Positions 7,495 through 15,446 of a stretch of DNA of 64,000 bases are shown here, piece after piece. Positions within the stretch are counted from its first letter, which is position 1. Every line of letters starts with the position of its first letter. A program made the position numbers and the translations under genes. The stretch comes from Oerskovia jenensis. Its GTDB lineage: Bacteria > Actinomycetota > Actinomycetes > Actinomycetales > Cellulomonadaceae. Below the pieces are notes generated by a model. That model had not been told where the DNA came from, did no database searches, and worked only from the letters and a program-made list of their open reading frames with translations. The stretch is taken from the NCBI RefSeq assembly GCF_016907235.1, contig NZ_JAFBBO010000001.1, forward strand, positions 1,426,001 through 1,490,000, in the 5' to 3' direction.

Positions 7495-8400
7495 ATGACG
7501 GATCGATCGACGAGGAAGACCTGGGCAGCGGCGACGGCCGCCGTGCTCGCGATGCTGCTCGTGGGCGGGTGCGACGCGCTCGGCCCGCGGGTCGAGAGCG
7601 GCTCGGGAACGGCGTCGGCGTCCCCGAGCGCGTCCTCGCGCAGCACTCCGCGACCTTCCACGACACCGAGCGAGTCCCCCGCTCCGAGCCCGGCTCCCGA
7701 GGTCCCCACCCCGACGCCCACGGTCGAGCCCGCGCCGCCACCGGCACCAGAGCCCCCGCCCGTCGAACCGCCGCCGCCGGCAGAGCCGGACCCCGCGACC
7801 GTCGAGCTCGTCCGCGGGAGCACGGGCGAGCGGGTCACGGCGCTCCAGCAGCGGCTCGTCGACCTGGGCTACTGGGGCGCGGCCCCCGACGGCGTGTTCG
7901 GTCCGGGTACCCAGCAGGCCGTGTGGGCGCTGCAGAAGGCCGCGGGCATCGGTCGCGACGGCCGCGTGGGTCCCGCGACGCAGGCCGCGCTCGACCAGGG
8001 TGTTCGGCCCGCCGCGCAGAGCACGTCGGGCCACGTGATCGAGATCGACATCGCCCGCCAGCTCGTGCTCGCGGTCGACGACGGCCAGGTCACCAAGGTC
8101 TTCAACGCCTCCTCGGGCAACGGCGAGCAGTACGAGGCCAAGGGGCGGACGTACGTCGCCAAGACCCCGCGCGGGACGTTCCAGGTGGGCCGCCAGGTCG
8201 ACGCGAACTACGAGTCGAAGCTCGAGCTGGGCAGCATGTGGCGGCCCAAGTTCTTCACGGGCGGGATCGCGGTGCACGGCTCGGGCTCCGTCCCGCCGAG
8301 CCCTGCGTCCCACGGGTGCGTGCGCGTCACCAACGCCGCGATGAACTGGATCTGGGACTCGTGGGGTGCCCCGCCGGGCACGACCGTGCTGGTCTACTGA
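7495..8400 (+). CDS. L,D-transpeptidase lipoprotein with peptidoglycan-binding domain
   Basis: 301 residues from ATG 7495, preceded by GAGGGGGAG. The upstream open frame to 7381 is rejected because it lacks a signal. Residues 8-25 are a signal peptide ending in lipobox LVGGC, with lipidated Cys26. A Ser/Thr/Pro-rich linker (about 35-100) is followed by a peptidoglycan-binding domain (about 103-167; TALQQRLVDLGYW, DGVFGPGTQQAV) and a YkuD transpeptidase domain (about 180-301) with His261, then SHGCVR at 272-277 and catalytic Cys275. It would form 3-3 cross-links, or attach proteins to peptidoglycan, outside the membrane. It is divergent from the APH-like gene and convergent with murB. Confidence 0.93.
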   Translation: MTDRSTRKTWAAATAAVLAMLLVGGCDALGPRVESGSGTASASPSASSRSTPRPSTTPSESPAPSPAPEVPTPTPTVEPAPPPAPEPPPVEPPPPAEPDPATVELVRGSTGERVTALQQRLVDLGYWGAAPDGVFGPGTQQAVWALQKAAGIGRDGRVGPATQAALDQGVRPAAQSTSGHVIEIDIARQLVLAVDDGQVTKVFNASSGNGEQYEAKGRTYVAKTPRGTFQVGRQVDANYESKLELGSMWRPKFFTGGIAVHGSGSVPPSPASHGCVRVTNAAMNWIWDSWGAPPGTTVLVY

Positions 8401-8484
8401 GCGTCGGGCGGCGCGGTCCGCAGGGCCGAGCGCCCACGGCGAGGCGAAGGCCCAGGGGCCTCGGCGGCCCTCCTCCACGGCACG

Positions 8485-8502
8485 GTCCGGCCGGGGCCGG
8501 AC
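8485..8502. terminator. Short GC hairpin between convergent transpeptidase and murB genes
   Basis: GTCCGGCC and its complement pair over a 2-nt spacer immediately before the murB stop. It is the only clear inverted repeat in the roughly 100-nt convergent gap and may serve either strand. Confidence 0.45.
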
Positions 8503-8505
8503 ACG

Positions 8506-9723
8506 TCAGAGCGCGACGCCCACGAGGACCGGCTCGGGGACGAGCTCGATCCCGAACGTGTCGAGCACGCCGTCGCGCACGGCCCGCGCGAGCTCGACGA
8601 TCTCCGCCGCGCTCGCGCCGCCCCGGTTGGTGAGCGCGAGCGTGTGCTTGGTCGAGAGCGTCGCGGCGCTCGACGGACCGTGCACCCCGAACCCCTTGGT
8701 GAAGCCTGCGTGCTCGATGAGCCAGGCCGCCGAGGTCTTGACGAGCGTGGGGTCGATCTCGCCGAGGCTCGGCCCGGTCGTGCGGGCCGGGAGTGCCGAA
8801 CGGACGGGGAAGCGCGGGGCGTCGGTCGGCAGGAGGTCGGCCTGGTCCGCGGCGACGACCGGGTTGGTGAAGAAGGACCCGGCACTCCACCGGTCGTGGT
8901 CCGGGGCCGCGGGGTCGTCGAGCAGCATGCCCTTGCCGCCACGCAGCTCGAGCACTGCGGCGCGGACGTCGACGCTGGGCGCGCGCTCGCCGACCTGCAC
9001 GTCCAGCCGACGAGCGAGCTCGGGGTAGCCGATCGGTGCGGACAGCGTCCCGAGGCGCATCTGCAGGTTGACCTCGAGCACGACGTAGCGCGGGGACGGG
9101 TACCAGATGTCCCCGCCGTCGGGCGAGGCGTGCATGGTGCGCTTGAGGACCGACGTGCGGTAGCCGAAGTCGAGGTCGAGCAGCGCCAGCACCCGGATGC
9201 GCGACTGCGCGCGGTCCCACACGCGCACCGAGGCCACGACCCCTGCGACCTCCTGGCCGTACGCACCGATGTTCTGGACCGGCGCAGCCCCGACCGTGCC
9301 GGGGATGCCGGACAGCGCCTCGACCCCGACCCACTCCTGCGCCACGGCCCGCTCCACGAGCTGGTCCCAGTCCTGGCCGGCGGTCACGGTCAGGCTCCCG
9401 CCCCCGCACGTGTCCTCGGCGTCGATGCGGATCTCGGCGCGCACGTCGCGCACCACGACCCCGCCGAACCCCTCATCGCTCACGAGCAGGTTGGACCCGC
9501 CGCCGATCACGAGGAGCGGCTCGCCCGCCGCGTCGGCCGCGCGGACCGCGTCGACGAGCTCGGCCTCGGTCGTCGCCTCGACGTAGGCGTCGGCGGGGCC
9601 CCCGACACGCAACGTCGTGAGCTCGGCCAGGGTGGGCTGCTCGAGGACCTCGCGGGTTCCGGGCGCGGTGCCCTCGGTGACGGCTTCGACGGCGGACGCG
9701 CGGCGCGGAGAGGTGGCGGTCAT
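8506..9723 (-). CDS. murB: UDP-N-acetylmuramate dehydrogenase (UDP-N-acetylenolpyruvoylglucosamine reductase)
   Basis: 405 residues. The FAD-binding PCMH-type domain has LTTLRVGGPADAYVEA near the N-terminus and LLVIGGGSNLLVSDEGF. The central part has GIPGTVGAAPVQNIGAYGQEV, and the substrate domain has SAGSFFTNPVV with the catalytic Ser. It reduces UDP-GlcNAc-enolpyruvate to UDP-MurNAc with NADPH in cytoplasmic peptidoglycan precursor synthesis. The start is ATG 9723, with TAGGCT 6 nt upstream and no Shine-Dalgarno, so it is probably leaderless. Its usual actinobacterial neighbours (MaoC pair, rpmG) lie 4.3 kb away, separated by the MFS/LacI block. Confidence 0.95.
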   Translation of the reverse strand: MTATSPRRASAVEAVTEGTAPGTREVLEQPTLAELTTLRVGGPADAYVEATTEAELVDAVRAADAAGEPLLVIGGGSNLLVSDEGFGGVVVRDVRAEIRIDAEDTCGGGSLTVTAGQDWDQLVERAVAQEWVGVEALSGIPGTVGAAPVQNIGAYGQEVAGVVASVRVWDRAQSRIRVLALLDLDFGYRTSVLKRTMHASPDGGDIWYPSPRYVVLEVNLQMRLGTLSAPIGYPELARRLDVQVGERAPSVDVRAAVLELRGGKGMLLDDPAAPDHDRWSAGSFFTNPVVAADQADLLPTDAPRFPVRSALPARTTGPSLGEIDPTLVKTSAAWLIEHAGFTKGFGVHGPSSAATLSTKHTLALTNRGGASAAEIVELARAVRDGVLDTFGIELVPEPVLVGVAL

Positions 9724-9729
9724 GGGTCC

Positions 9730-9735
9730 AGCCTA
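9730..9735 (-). promoter_or_regulatory. -10 element of a leaderless murB promoter
   Basis: TAGGCT on the minus strand, 6 nt before ATG 9723. No Shine-Dalgarno is present between them. Confidence 0.5.
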
Positions 9736-9762
9736 GTTCGAGGCTCGTCCCGACCACGCCGA

Positions 9763-9816
9763 GCCCTGCCGGCCCTGCCTGCCCTGCCTGCCCTGCCTGC
9801 CCTGCCTGCCCTGCCC
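9763..9816. repeat. 9-bp tandem repeat (GCCCTGCCT), six units
   Basis: Contiguous 9-mers: GCCCTGCCG, then four exact GCCCTGCCT (9772-9807), then GCCCTGCCC. It fills about half of the gap between the murB start and the end of the MFS gene. It is a slippage-type minisatellite, and copy number may vary between strains. There are no spacers, so it is not CRISPR. Confidence 0.9.
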
Positions 9817-9842
9817 AGCGTCCCCGACACCGCCCGGGGCGC

Positions 9843-11147
9843 TCAGTGCGCCGCGGCGCCCCCGCCGCCTGCGGCCGTCGGCAGCGGCTTGGCCGCGTTG
9901 ACGACGAGCAGCCCGATCACGAGCGGCACCGCGATGACGAGCAGCGCCGGACGGTAGCCGCCGATGTGCTCGGCGAGGAACCCGATGAGCGGGGGCCCGA
10001 CGAAGAAGGCCGAGTACCCGATCGTCGAGACGACGCTGACCCTGACCGCGGCGTGCGCGGGGTCGTCCGAGGCGGCGCTCATCCCGACGGGGAAGCCGAG
10101 CGCCGCACCCATGCCCCACAGCACGACGCCGACGAGCGCGACCCACAGGTTGGGCACGAGAGTGAACACGAGCAGGCCGACGAACGCGAGGCCCGCCGAG
10201 ATGCGCAGCACGGCCACGCGTCCGAAGCGGTCGAGCAGGCCCGTGCCGAGCAGTCGCATGCCCGTCATGGCCGTCAGGAAGATCCCGAGCCCCACGGCGC
10301 CCATCGCGTCGGACGTGCCGAACCCGTCGACGACCGCGAGCCCGACCCAGTCGTTCGCCGCGCCCTCTGTCAGTGCCGCGGCCAGGACCACGAGGCCGAT
10401 GAGCAGGGTCCGCGGTTCGCGCCACGCCGCGAGCGCGCTGCGCGCGCCCTTCGAGGAGTGGACGGCGGTCGCGGGGTCCTCGCCCGCGGCGTCGTCGGTG
10501 CCCGACGGCGCCGCACCGGCCGCGTGGACGTCGCCCGCAGGCAGGAAGGACCGGACGCACCACACGACACCCAGGAGGCTGAGCGCGAGCGCGACCGCGA
10601 GGTGCCACTGGACCGGCACGGCCGCGAGGGCGGCCAGGGCGCCGACGCCTGCGCCCGCCATGGTGCCGAACGAGAAGCCCGCGTGGAAGCGAGGCATGAT
10701 CGCCTTGCCCAGGCGTTGTTCGACGGCCGCGCCCTCGATGTTCATCGCGGCATCCCAGATACCGGTCCCGATGCCGAACAGGAACAGGCCCACGCGCACG
10801 ACGTCGACCGAGCCCTGGGACACCCCCGTGACGGCCACGACGAGGCCGACGACGTTGACCGTGGCGAAGAGCAGGACGGCGCGCGCGGCGCCGACGCGCT
10901 GCACGACCACGCCCGCGAGGGGCAGCGCGAGGAGCGACCCGATCGCGGCGAAGAGCAGCAGAAGGCCCATGCTGCCCTCGCTGAGCCCGAGCGCGTCACG
11001 TACCGCGGGCAGGCGCGAGGCCCAGCTCGCGAAGTTGAACCCGTTGAGGAAGAACACCGCGAAGACGGACCAGGTGGCCGCCTGGACGGCTCGGGTGGCG
11101 CTCACGGCGCTCTGCCCGCCGGGGAGCGGCGAGGGCGGGGTGGTCAT
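9843..11147 (-). CDS. MFS transporter, YbjJ-like (second of a tandem pair)
   Basis: 434 residues with about 12 predicted hydrophobic segments, e.g. FAVFFLNGFNFASWASRLPAVRDAL at the N-terminus, and the intracellular-loop motif LLDRFGRVAVL. The family (FLNG...SWA.RLP..RDAL) resembles E. coli YbjJ; its substrate is unknown. It is clearly paralogous to the upstream gene: both share the stretch AWREPRTLLIGLV and the block around ANDWVGLAVVDGF. ATG 11147 overlaps the upstream stop by 4 nt (ATGA) and AGGAGA precedes it. It probably belongs to the LacI-controlled operon beginning at 12700. The C-terminus is a short Gly/Ala tail. Confidence 0.85.
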   Translation of the reverse strand: MTTPPSPLPGGQSAVSATRAVQAATWSVFAVFFLNGFNFASWASRLPAVRDALGLSEGSMGLLLLFAAIGSLLALPLAGVVVQRVGAARAVLLFATVNVVGLVVAVTGVSQGSVDVVRVGLFLFGIGTGIWDAAMNIEGAAVEQRLGKAIMPRFHAGFSFGTMAGAGVGALAALAAVPVQWHLAVALALSLLGVVWCVRSFLPAGDVHAAGAAPSGTDDAAGEDPATAVHSSKGARSALAAWREPRTLLIGLVVLAAALTEGAANDWVGLAVVDGFGTSDAMGAVGLGIFLTAMTGMRLLGTGLLDRFGRVAVLRISAGLAFVGLLVFTLVPNLWVALVGVVLWGMGAALGFPVGMSAASDDPAHAAVRVSVVSTIGYSAFFVGPPLIGFLAEHIGGYRPALLVIAVPLVIGLLVVNAAKPLPTAAGGGGAAAH

Positions 11148-12700
11148 GCGGAGGTCTCCTCGCGTCGGTGGGAGGTCGAGCCGGTCGAGGCCGGCTGCGT
11201 CGTCGGGGTGGTGTCGCCGGGGGCGTGCCGCCGGACGGACCGGCGGCGACGCGTGCGCACGGTCGACGGTACCGGGTGATTGCTTACCACGCGGTCAGGC
11301 TCCGTTCGCTGGTCGGCGGAGGTGTCGCCCCCCTCCCCGACCGTCCGCACGACGCGCCCCTGCCCGGGAACGGGACCTCCGCCGTCGGGCAGGGGGTGCG
11401 ACGACGTGCTCGGGGCGAGCGGCGCGACCTTGGTCGACAGGAGAACGCTGACGACCATCGCGACCACGATGAGGACGAGCGCGTGCCGTGCGCCCATGGT
11501 CTCCGCCGCGATACCGAGCAACGGCGGCGCGGCGAGCGAGGCCATCGACGAGAACGCCGAGACGACCGAGACACGGCTCGCGGCCTGGAGCGGCTCGTCG
11601 GACGCCGCAGCGATGCCGATGGGCACCGCGAGCGCGGCGCCCATGCCCCACGCGAGCACGCCGACCCCGGCGAGCGGCAGGTTCGGGGCGAAGCCGAAGA
11701 GCAGCAGGCCGCCGATCGAGGCCACGCCCGACACGCGCAGGACGACGACGCGCCCGTAGCGGTCGATGAGGCGCGTGCCCAGCAGGCGCATGATCGTCAT
11801 GGCCCCGACGAACGCACCGAAGACCACGGCACCGACGGCCTCGGTCTGGTCGAAGCCGTCGACCACCGCGAGGGACAGCCAGTCGTTCGCCGAGCCCTCC
11901 GACAGCGCCGCGGCCATGATGACGAGGCCGATGAGCAGAGTGCGCGGCTCGCGCCAGGCACCGAGCGCCGCCCCCAGGCGCACGCGGCGCGAGCGCGGGT
12001 GCAGCACCGCGGCAGCCTCGACCCCGTCGGGGCTGGCGTCGCCCAGACGCGCCTCGACCCGCGGGCGGGGCAGCGTCGCGTGGACGAACATCGGGATGCT
12101 CACGAGGCGCCAGACCGTCGCGACGACCGCGGTGCCCGCGAACTGCACGAGGACCGGGACGTCACCCGCGGCGCTCGCCGCGCCCACGAGCGAGCCGACG
12201 ACCGCGCCGATGCTGAAGGCGGCATGGAACTGCGGCAGGATCGTGCGCCCGGTGCGACGTTCGACGCTCGCGCTCTCGACGTTCATGGGCACGTTGCCGA
12301 GCGAGAAGGCCACACCGTTGAGGAAGATGCCCGTGGCCAGCAGCGCGACCGACCCCGTGGCCGGGCCGACGCCCAGGAGCACGAGCGCGGCGGCGAAGAA
12401 GGCCGTCGAGGCGAGCATGGTCGCCTTGCCGCCGAAACGGTTGACGATCGGACCGGCCAGCGTGACGGTCATCAGGGCGCCGATCGCGCCCGCGAGCAGC
12501 ACGAAGCCCAGGTCCTTGGGCGTCATGTCGAGCGCGTCGCGGACCGACGGGATGCGGGCGAGCCAGCTCGACATGGTGATGCCGTTGAGCAGGAAGATCC
12601 CCAGGAGGGACCAGCGGGCGCGGGAGAGGCCAGGGTCGAGCACGGGTCGAATCGATTCGATTCCTGCGTCGGGAGTGGCCTTCGAAACGATTCGAGACAT
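11144..12700 (-). CDS. MFS transporter, YbjJ-like (first of a tandem pair), with long C-terminal tail
   Basis: 518 residues. The transporter core is like that of its downstream paralogue (SWLARIPSVRDAL, AWREPRTLLIGLVIMAAALSEGSANDW, RLIDRYGRVVVL). After the last membrane segment comes an approximately 85-residue hydrophilic Arg/Ser/Thr/Pro-rich tail absent from the paralogue; it may be disordered, or a relic of an earlier read-through. ATG 12700 is taken because a -10-like AGAATT lies 6 nt upstream. GTG 12643 is an alternative and would place both palindromic operators upstream of the coding region. It is divergent from the LacI regulator, its likely controller. Substrate unknown. Confidence 0.82.
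   Translation of the reverse strand: MSRIVSKATPDAGIESIRPVLDPGLSRARWSLLGIFLLNGITMSSWLARIPSVRDALDMTPKDLGFVLLAGAIGALMTVTLAGPIVNRFGGKATMLASTAFFAAALVLLGVGPATGSVALLATGIFLNGVAFSLGNVPMNVESASVERRTGRTILPQFHAAFSIGAVVGSLVGAASAAGDVPVLVQFAGTAVVATVWRLVSIPMFVHATLPRPRVEARLGDASPDGVEAAAVLHPRSRRVRLGAALGAWREPRTLLIGLVIMAAALSEGSANDWLSLAVVDGFDQTEAVGAVVFGAFVGAMTIMRLLGTRLIDRYGRVVVLRVSGVASIGGLLLFGFAPNLPLAGVGVLAWGMGAALAVPIGIAAASDEPLQAASRVSVVSAFSSMASLAAPPLLGIAAETMGARHALVLIVVAMVVSVLLSTKVAPLAPSTSSHPLPDGGGPVPGQGRVVRTVGEGGDTSADQRTEPDRVVSNHPVPSTVRTRRRRSVRRHAPGDTTPTTQPASTGSTSHRREETSA
12647..12695. promoter_or_regulatory. Two LacI-type operator palindromes
   Basis: TCGAATCGATTCGA (12647-12660) is a perfect 14-bp palindrome, and TCGAAACGATTCGA (12682-12695) is a one-mismatch copy, with centres 35 bp apart. 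The central CG and A/T-flanked arms are typical of LacI-family operators, and a LacI gene is divergent 100 bp away. With ATG 12700 both sites fall in the first 18 codons of the transporter gene, implying a downstream road-block. Confidence 0.75.
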
Positions 12701-12706
12701 GGGGTC

Positions 12707-12737
12707 AATTCTGCGGGTAGTCTGGCCGCGCCGTCAA
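12707..12737 (-). promoter_or_regulatory. Candidate promoter for the MFS pair
   Basis: On the minus strand, TTGACG (12737-12732) and AGAATT (12712-12707) are separated by 19 bp, and ATG 12700 follows 6 nt later. The spacing is long, which suits a regulated promoter. The two LacI-type palindromes lie just downstream. Confidence 0.4.
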
Positions 12738-12798
12738 ACACCTTTCCGCGCGCCACGCCGGATCCGAGAACGTCCAGATGACCGGCAGAGGGGCAACG

Positions 12799-13899
12799 AT
12801 GACCGAGACCGAGCAGGCACCCAGGCCGCCAGGCCGTCCGACCCTCGCGCGCGTCGCCGCGCTCGCCGGGGTCTCGGTGTCCACCGCGTCCCTCGCCTTC
12901 TCCGGCGCCGGCCCCATCACCCCCGAGACGCGCGACCGCGTCATGGCCGCGGCGGACGAGCTCGGCTACACCGGCCCCAACCCGCTCGGGCGCCAGCTGC
13001 GCTCCGGGAAGTCCGGGATCGTCGGCGTCGTGATCGGCGACCAGCTCAAGCGCGCGTTCCGCGACCCCGTCGCCGTCCAGGTCCTCGACGGGCTCGTCTC
13101 CACGCTCGGGACCAGCGGCCTCGGCGTGCTCCTCATCCCCGGCATCCCCTCCGACGACCCCTCCCGCGCGGTCGACCCCCTCATCGAGAGCGCCGCGATG
13201 GACGTCGCGGTCCTCGTGTGGGGCGTGGGCACGAACGACGCCACGCTCGCCGCCCTCCAGCGCCGCGGCGTGCCCGTCGTGATCGGCGAGGGCCGCCCCG
13301 TCCCCGGCACCCCGCTCGTCGGCATCGAGGACCGGCGCGGCACGGCCGACGCCGTCCGCCACCTCGTCGAGCTCGGCCACACACGCATCGCCGAGATCTC
13401 GCTCCCCCTCGACAACTCGCGCCGCAGCGGGGTCATCGACGCCCGACGCCTCGCCCAGGCCGACCGCACCCCCACCCTCAACCGCCTCGCCGGGGTGCGC
13501 GACGTCGCCGAACCCCTCATCTCGTGGGAGACCGAAGCCTCGCTCGTCGAGCACGGGCACACGGCTGCCGTCGAGATCCTCGGCACCTGGGTCCCCGCCG
13601 ACGAACGCCCCACCGCGATCATCGCCCACTCCGACCTGCTCGCCGCGGGCGCGATCCTCGGCGCCAAGGAGCTCGGGCTGCGCGTCCCCGAGGACCTGTC
13701 CGTCGCCGGGTTCGACGGCCTCGACCTGCCCTGGCTCAGCCCCGACACCCTCACGAGCGTCCACCAGCCCCTCGCCGAGAAGGGCTCCGAGCTGGGCAAC
13801 GCGGTCGTCGCGCTCCTCGCCGGGAAGGAACCGGAGACCGTCATGCTCGACGTCGAGCTCGTGGTCGGCACCACGACCGGGCCTGCGCCGGGCGCCTGA
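12799..13899 (+). CDS. LacI-family transcriptional regulator
   Basis: 366 residues from ATG 12799, which is preceded by AGAGGGG at good spacing; ATG 12778 is in frame but lacks a ribosome site. The N-terminal HTH (about residues 13-60) reads PTLARVAALAGVSVSTASLAFSG...ITPETRDRVMAAADELGY, and is followed by a periplasmic-binding-protein-like effector domain (GIVGVVIGD, LVELGHTRIAEI, PTAIIAHSDLLAAG, VAGFDGLDLPWLSPDTLTSV). It is divergent from the MFS pair, whose 5' end holds two matching palindromes, so it is most likely their repressor. The inducer is unknown, probably a sugar or nucleoside transported by them. A strong hairpin follows the stop. Confidence 0.93.
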   Translation: MTETEQAPRPPGRPTLARVAALAGVSVSTASLAFSGAGPITPETRDRVMAAADELGYTGPNPLGRQLRSGKSGIVGVVIGDQLKRAFRDPVAVQVLDGLVSTLGTSGLGVLLIPGIPSDDPSRAVDPLIESAAMDVAVLVWGVGTNDATLAALQRRGVPVVIGEGRPVPGTPLVGIEDRRGTADAVRHLVELGHTRIAEISLPLDNSRRSGVIDARRLAQADRTPTLNRLAGVRDVAEPLISWETEASLVEHGHTAAVEILGTWVPADERPTAIIAHSDLLAAGAILGAKELGLRVPEDLSVAGFDGLDLPWLSPDTLTSVHQPLAEKGSELGNAVVALLAGKEPETVMLDVELVVGTTTGPAPGA

Positions 13900-13931
13900 A
13901 CCGCCTCCCTCGGCGCGGCCCGTGACGCACG

Positions 13932-13965
13932 AAGGGCGCCTCTCCCGTGCGGGAGAGGCGCCCTT
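13932..13965. terminator. Bidirectional hairpin terminator
   Basis: AAGGGCGCCTCTCCCG and its exact complement form a 16-bp inverted repeat around TG. It lies 32 nt after the LacI stop and 22 nt after the - strand MaoC stop, so it serves convergent transcripts. It is one of the strongest hairpins in the window. Confidence 0.85.
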
Positions 13966-13987
13966 CTGCGAACCGTGTTCCGGCGGG

Positions 13988-14440
13988 CTAGAGGCGGACG
14001 ACCGCCTGAGCCTTCATGAGGACCTTGGCCCCCTCGAACGTGACCGTGAGGTCGACGCGGACGGTCCGGGCCTCGAGGTCGACCGCACCGATCGCGCCCG
14101 ACACCGAGATCACGGCCTCGCCCGGGTTCGGCACGGGGACCGGACGCGTGAAGCGCGTCTGGTAGTCCACGACCGCGCCCGGGTCGCCGGCCCAGTCCTC
14201 GACCAGCGCCACGGCCGCGCCCATGGTGAACATGCCGTGCGCGATCACACCCGGGAGATCGACGCTCTGCGCGAAGGTGTCGTTCCAGTGGATCGGGTTG
14301 AAGTCGCCGCTCGCACCGGCGTAGCGGACGAGGCGCGCCCGGTCGACCGCGATCTCACGCGTCCCGACGACGTCGCCCACCGCGAGGGCGGAGAGGTCCG
14401 GTCGCGCGGCGCTCACCGGGGAGACGATGTGCTCGGTCAT
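13988..14440 (-). CDS. MaoC-like (R)-specific dehydratase, HadB-like
   Basis: 150 residues with a single hot-dog domain. The hydratase signature YAGASGDFNPIHWNDTFA...GVIAHGMF carries the catalytic Asp and His, so this is the active subunit. Mycobacterial HadB dehydrates 3-hydroxyacyl-ACP in FAS-II. This organism type is not expected to make mycolic acids, so the acyl substrate here is unknown. Its ATG overlaps the stop of the upstream HadA-like gene by 4 nt. The order tRNA-Thr, tRNA-Met, rpmG, HadA-like, HadB-like is a known actinobacterial arrangement. Confidence 0.9.
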   Translation of the reverse strand: MTEHIVSPVSAARPDLSALAVGDVVGTREIAVDRARLVRYAGASGDFNPIHWNDTFAQSVDLPGVIAHGMFTMGAAVALVEDWAGDPGAVVDYQTRFTRPVPVPNPGEAVISVSGAIGAVDLEARTVRVDLTVTFEGAKVLMKAQAVVRL

Positions 14441-14904
14441 GCGTCCTCCCCGCGGACGACGAGGCTCGACGTGACGGTCGCGACGGGCTCGACGGTTCCG
14501 GAGCCGTCTGCCGCGAGGGCGCCGATCTCGGCGCGCGTGGTGACCATCGAGATGCCGGCCCGCTGCGTGATCGAGTCGACGTGCAACACGGTCACGAGCT
14601 CGTCGCCGGCGACGATCGGACGGTGGTGCACGAACCGCTCGTCGGCGTGCACGACGCGCGTGAAGTCGACGCCGGCCTCAGGGTCCTGGATGAACGGGGC
14701 CTCGGCGCGCTGCGCGACGATCACCGCGAACGTGGGCGGCGCGATCAGGTCCGGATAGCCCAAACCCCGCGCAGTGGCCACATCGTGGTGCGCGGGGTGG
14801 GACGAACCGACAGCAGCGGCGAACTCGCGGATCTTCTCGCGGCCGACCGAGTACGGGGCGGTAGCCGGGTACTCACGACCGGCGTAGTCAGCGTTGATCG
14901 CCAT
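14437..14904 (-). CDS. MaoC-like dehydratase subunit, HadA-like
   Basis: 155 residues from ATG 14904 (MAINADYAGREYPATAPYSVGREKI). The open frame runs on to 15117, but those residues overlap rpmG in another frame. It is a hot-dog domain lacking the full catalytic Asp/His signature of its partner. It has FVHHRPIVAGDELVTVLHVDSI and is the expected regulatory or substrate-binding half of a HadAB-type heterodimer. It is 31 nt downstream of rpmG and overlaps the HadB-like gene by 4 nt, so all three are probably cotranscribed. Confidence 0.88.
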   Translation of the reverse strand: MAINADYAGREYPATAPYSVGREKIREFAAAVGSSHPAHHDVATARGLGYPDLIAPPTFAVIVAQRAEAPFIQDPEAGVDFTRVVHADERFVHHRPIVAGDELVTVLHVDSITQRAGISMVTTRAEIGALAADGSGTVEPVATVTSSLVVRGEDA

Positions 14905-14935
14905 GCGTGCGGAGCTGCTCAGCGGAGCCGCTGGA

Positions 14936-15106
14936 TCAGCGGGTCTCGCGGTGAGCGGTGTGCTTGCCGCAGCGCGGGCAGAACTTCGCCAGCTCGAGAC
15001 GGTCGGGGTCGTTGCGGCGGTTCTTCTTGGTGATGTAGTTCCGCTCCTTGCAGTCCACGCATGCGAGCGTGATCTTCGGGCGAACGTCTGAGCTCTTGCT
15101 TGCCAC
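14936..15106 (-). CDS. rpmG: 50S ribosomal protein L33, zinc-binding (C+) form
   Basis: 56 residues starting at GTG 15106, preceded by GAGAGGTGG. The earlier in-frame codons are not L33-like. Sequence features [39 protein letters not shown] contain both CxxC pairs, so it is the zinc-containing paralogue rather than the Cys-free one induced under zinc starvation. No Zur-type site is obvious upstream. It lies between tRNA-Met and the MaoC pair. Confidence 0.97.
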   Translation of the reverse strand: MASKSSDVRPKITLACVDCKERNYITKKNRRNDPDRLELAKFCPRCGKHTAHRETR

Positions 15107-15195
15107 GGTAGTGCCACCTCTCGCGCCTCCGGAGGGCGCTACGTGCTTGCTAGGCCGCACGGCGCCGGCCGCCGTACGGTGTGTTGTCAGGAAGT

Positions 15196-15271
15196 GGTAG
15201 CGGGGGCGGGGCTCGAACCCGCGACCTCACGATTATGAGCCGTGCGCTCTGACCAGCTGAGCTACCCCGCC
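15196..15271 (-). tRNA. tRNA-Met (CAT)
   Basis: 76 nt with a cloverleaf: acceptor GGCGGGG, D-arm GCTCAGCTGGTCAGAGC, anticodon loop CTCATAA (anticodon at 15236-15238), T-loop TTCGAGC, and encoded CCA. The G1-U72 wobble in the acceptor is compatible with an elongator tRNA, but CAT could in principle be tRNA-Ile after lysidine modification. Confidence 0.93.
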
Positions 15272-15334
15272 GCGTGATGAACGCGGGGTCGTGTCGCCAG
15301 TATTCCAGCGAGACGACCCCGCGTCACTTCACAG

Positions 15335-15407
15335 AGCCCCGAAAGGGAATCGAACCCTTGACCTTCTCCTTACCATGGAGACGCTCTGCCGACTGAGCTA
15401 TCGGGGC
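15335..15407 (-). tRNA. tRNA-Thr (GGT)
   Basis: 73 nt with acceptor GCCCCGA paired to TCGGGGC, anticodon stem TCTCC/GGAGA around loop ATGGTAA, and T-loop TTCGATT. No CCA is encoded. It lies 63 nt upstream of tRNA-Met on the same strand, probably in one transcript. Confidence 0.96.
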
Positions 15408-15417
15408 AGCGGTAAGA

Positions 15418-15446
15418 AGATTACACGGGTTCTGGCGTGGTGCGAA
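15418..15446 (-). promoter_or_regulatory. Promoter of the tRNA-Thr/tRNA-Met (and perhaps rpmG) transcript
   Basis: On the minus strand, TTCGCA (15446-15441), a 17-bp spacer and TAATCT (15423-15418). This puts the transcription start a few nt before the tRNA-Thr 5' end at 15407. It is the most AT-rich patch in the area. Confidence 0.6.

Noticed and set aside
9763-9816. CRISPR-like array
   Set aside because: The repeats are contiguous 9-mers without spacers and there are no cas genes.
12778-12798. Upstream ATG for the LacI gene
   Set aside because: ATG 12799 has AGAGGGG at proper spacing; ATG 12778 has none.
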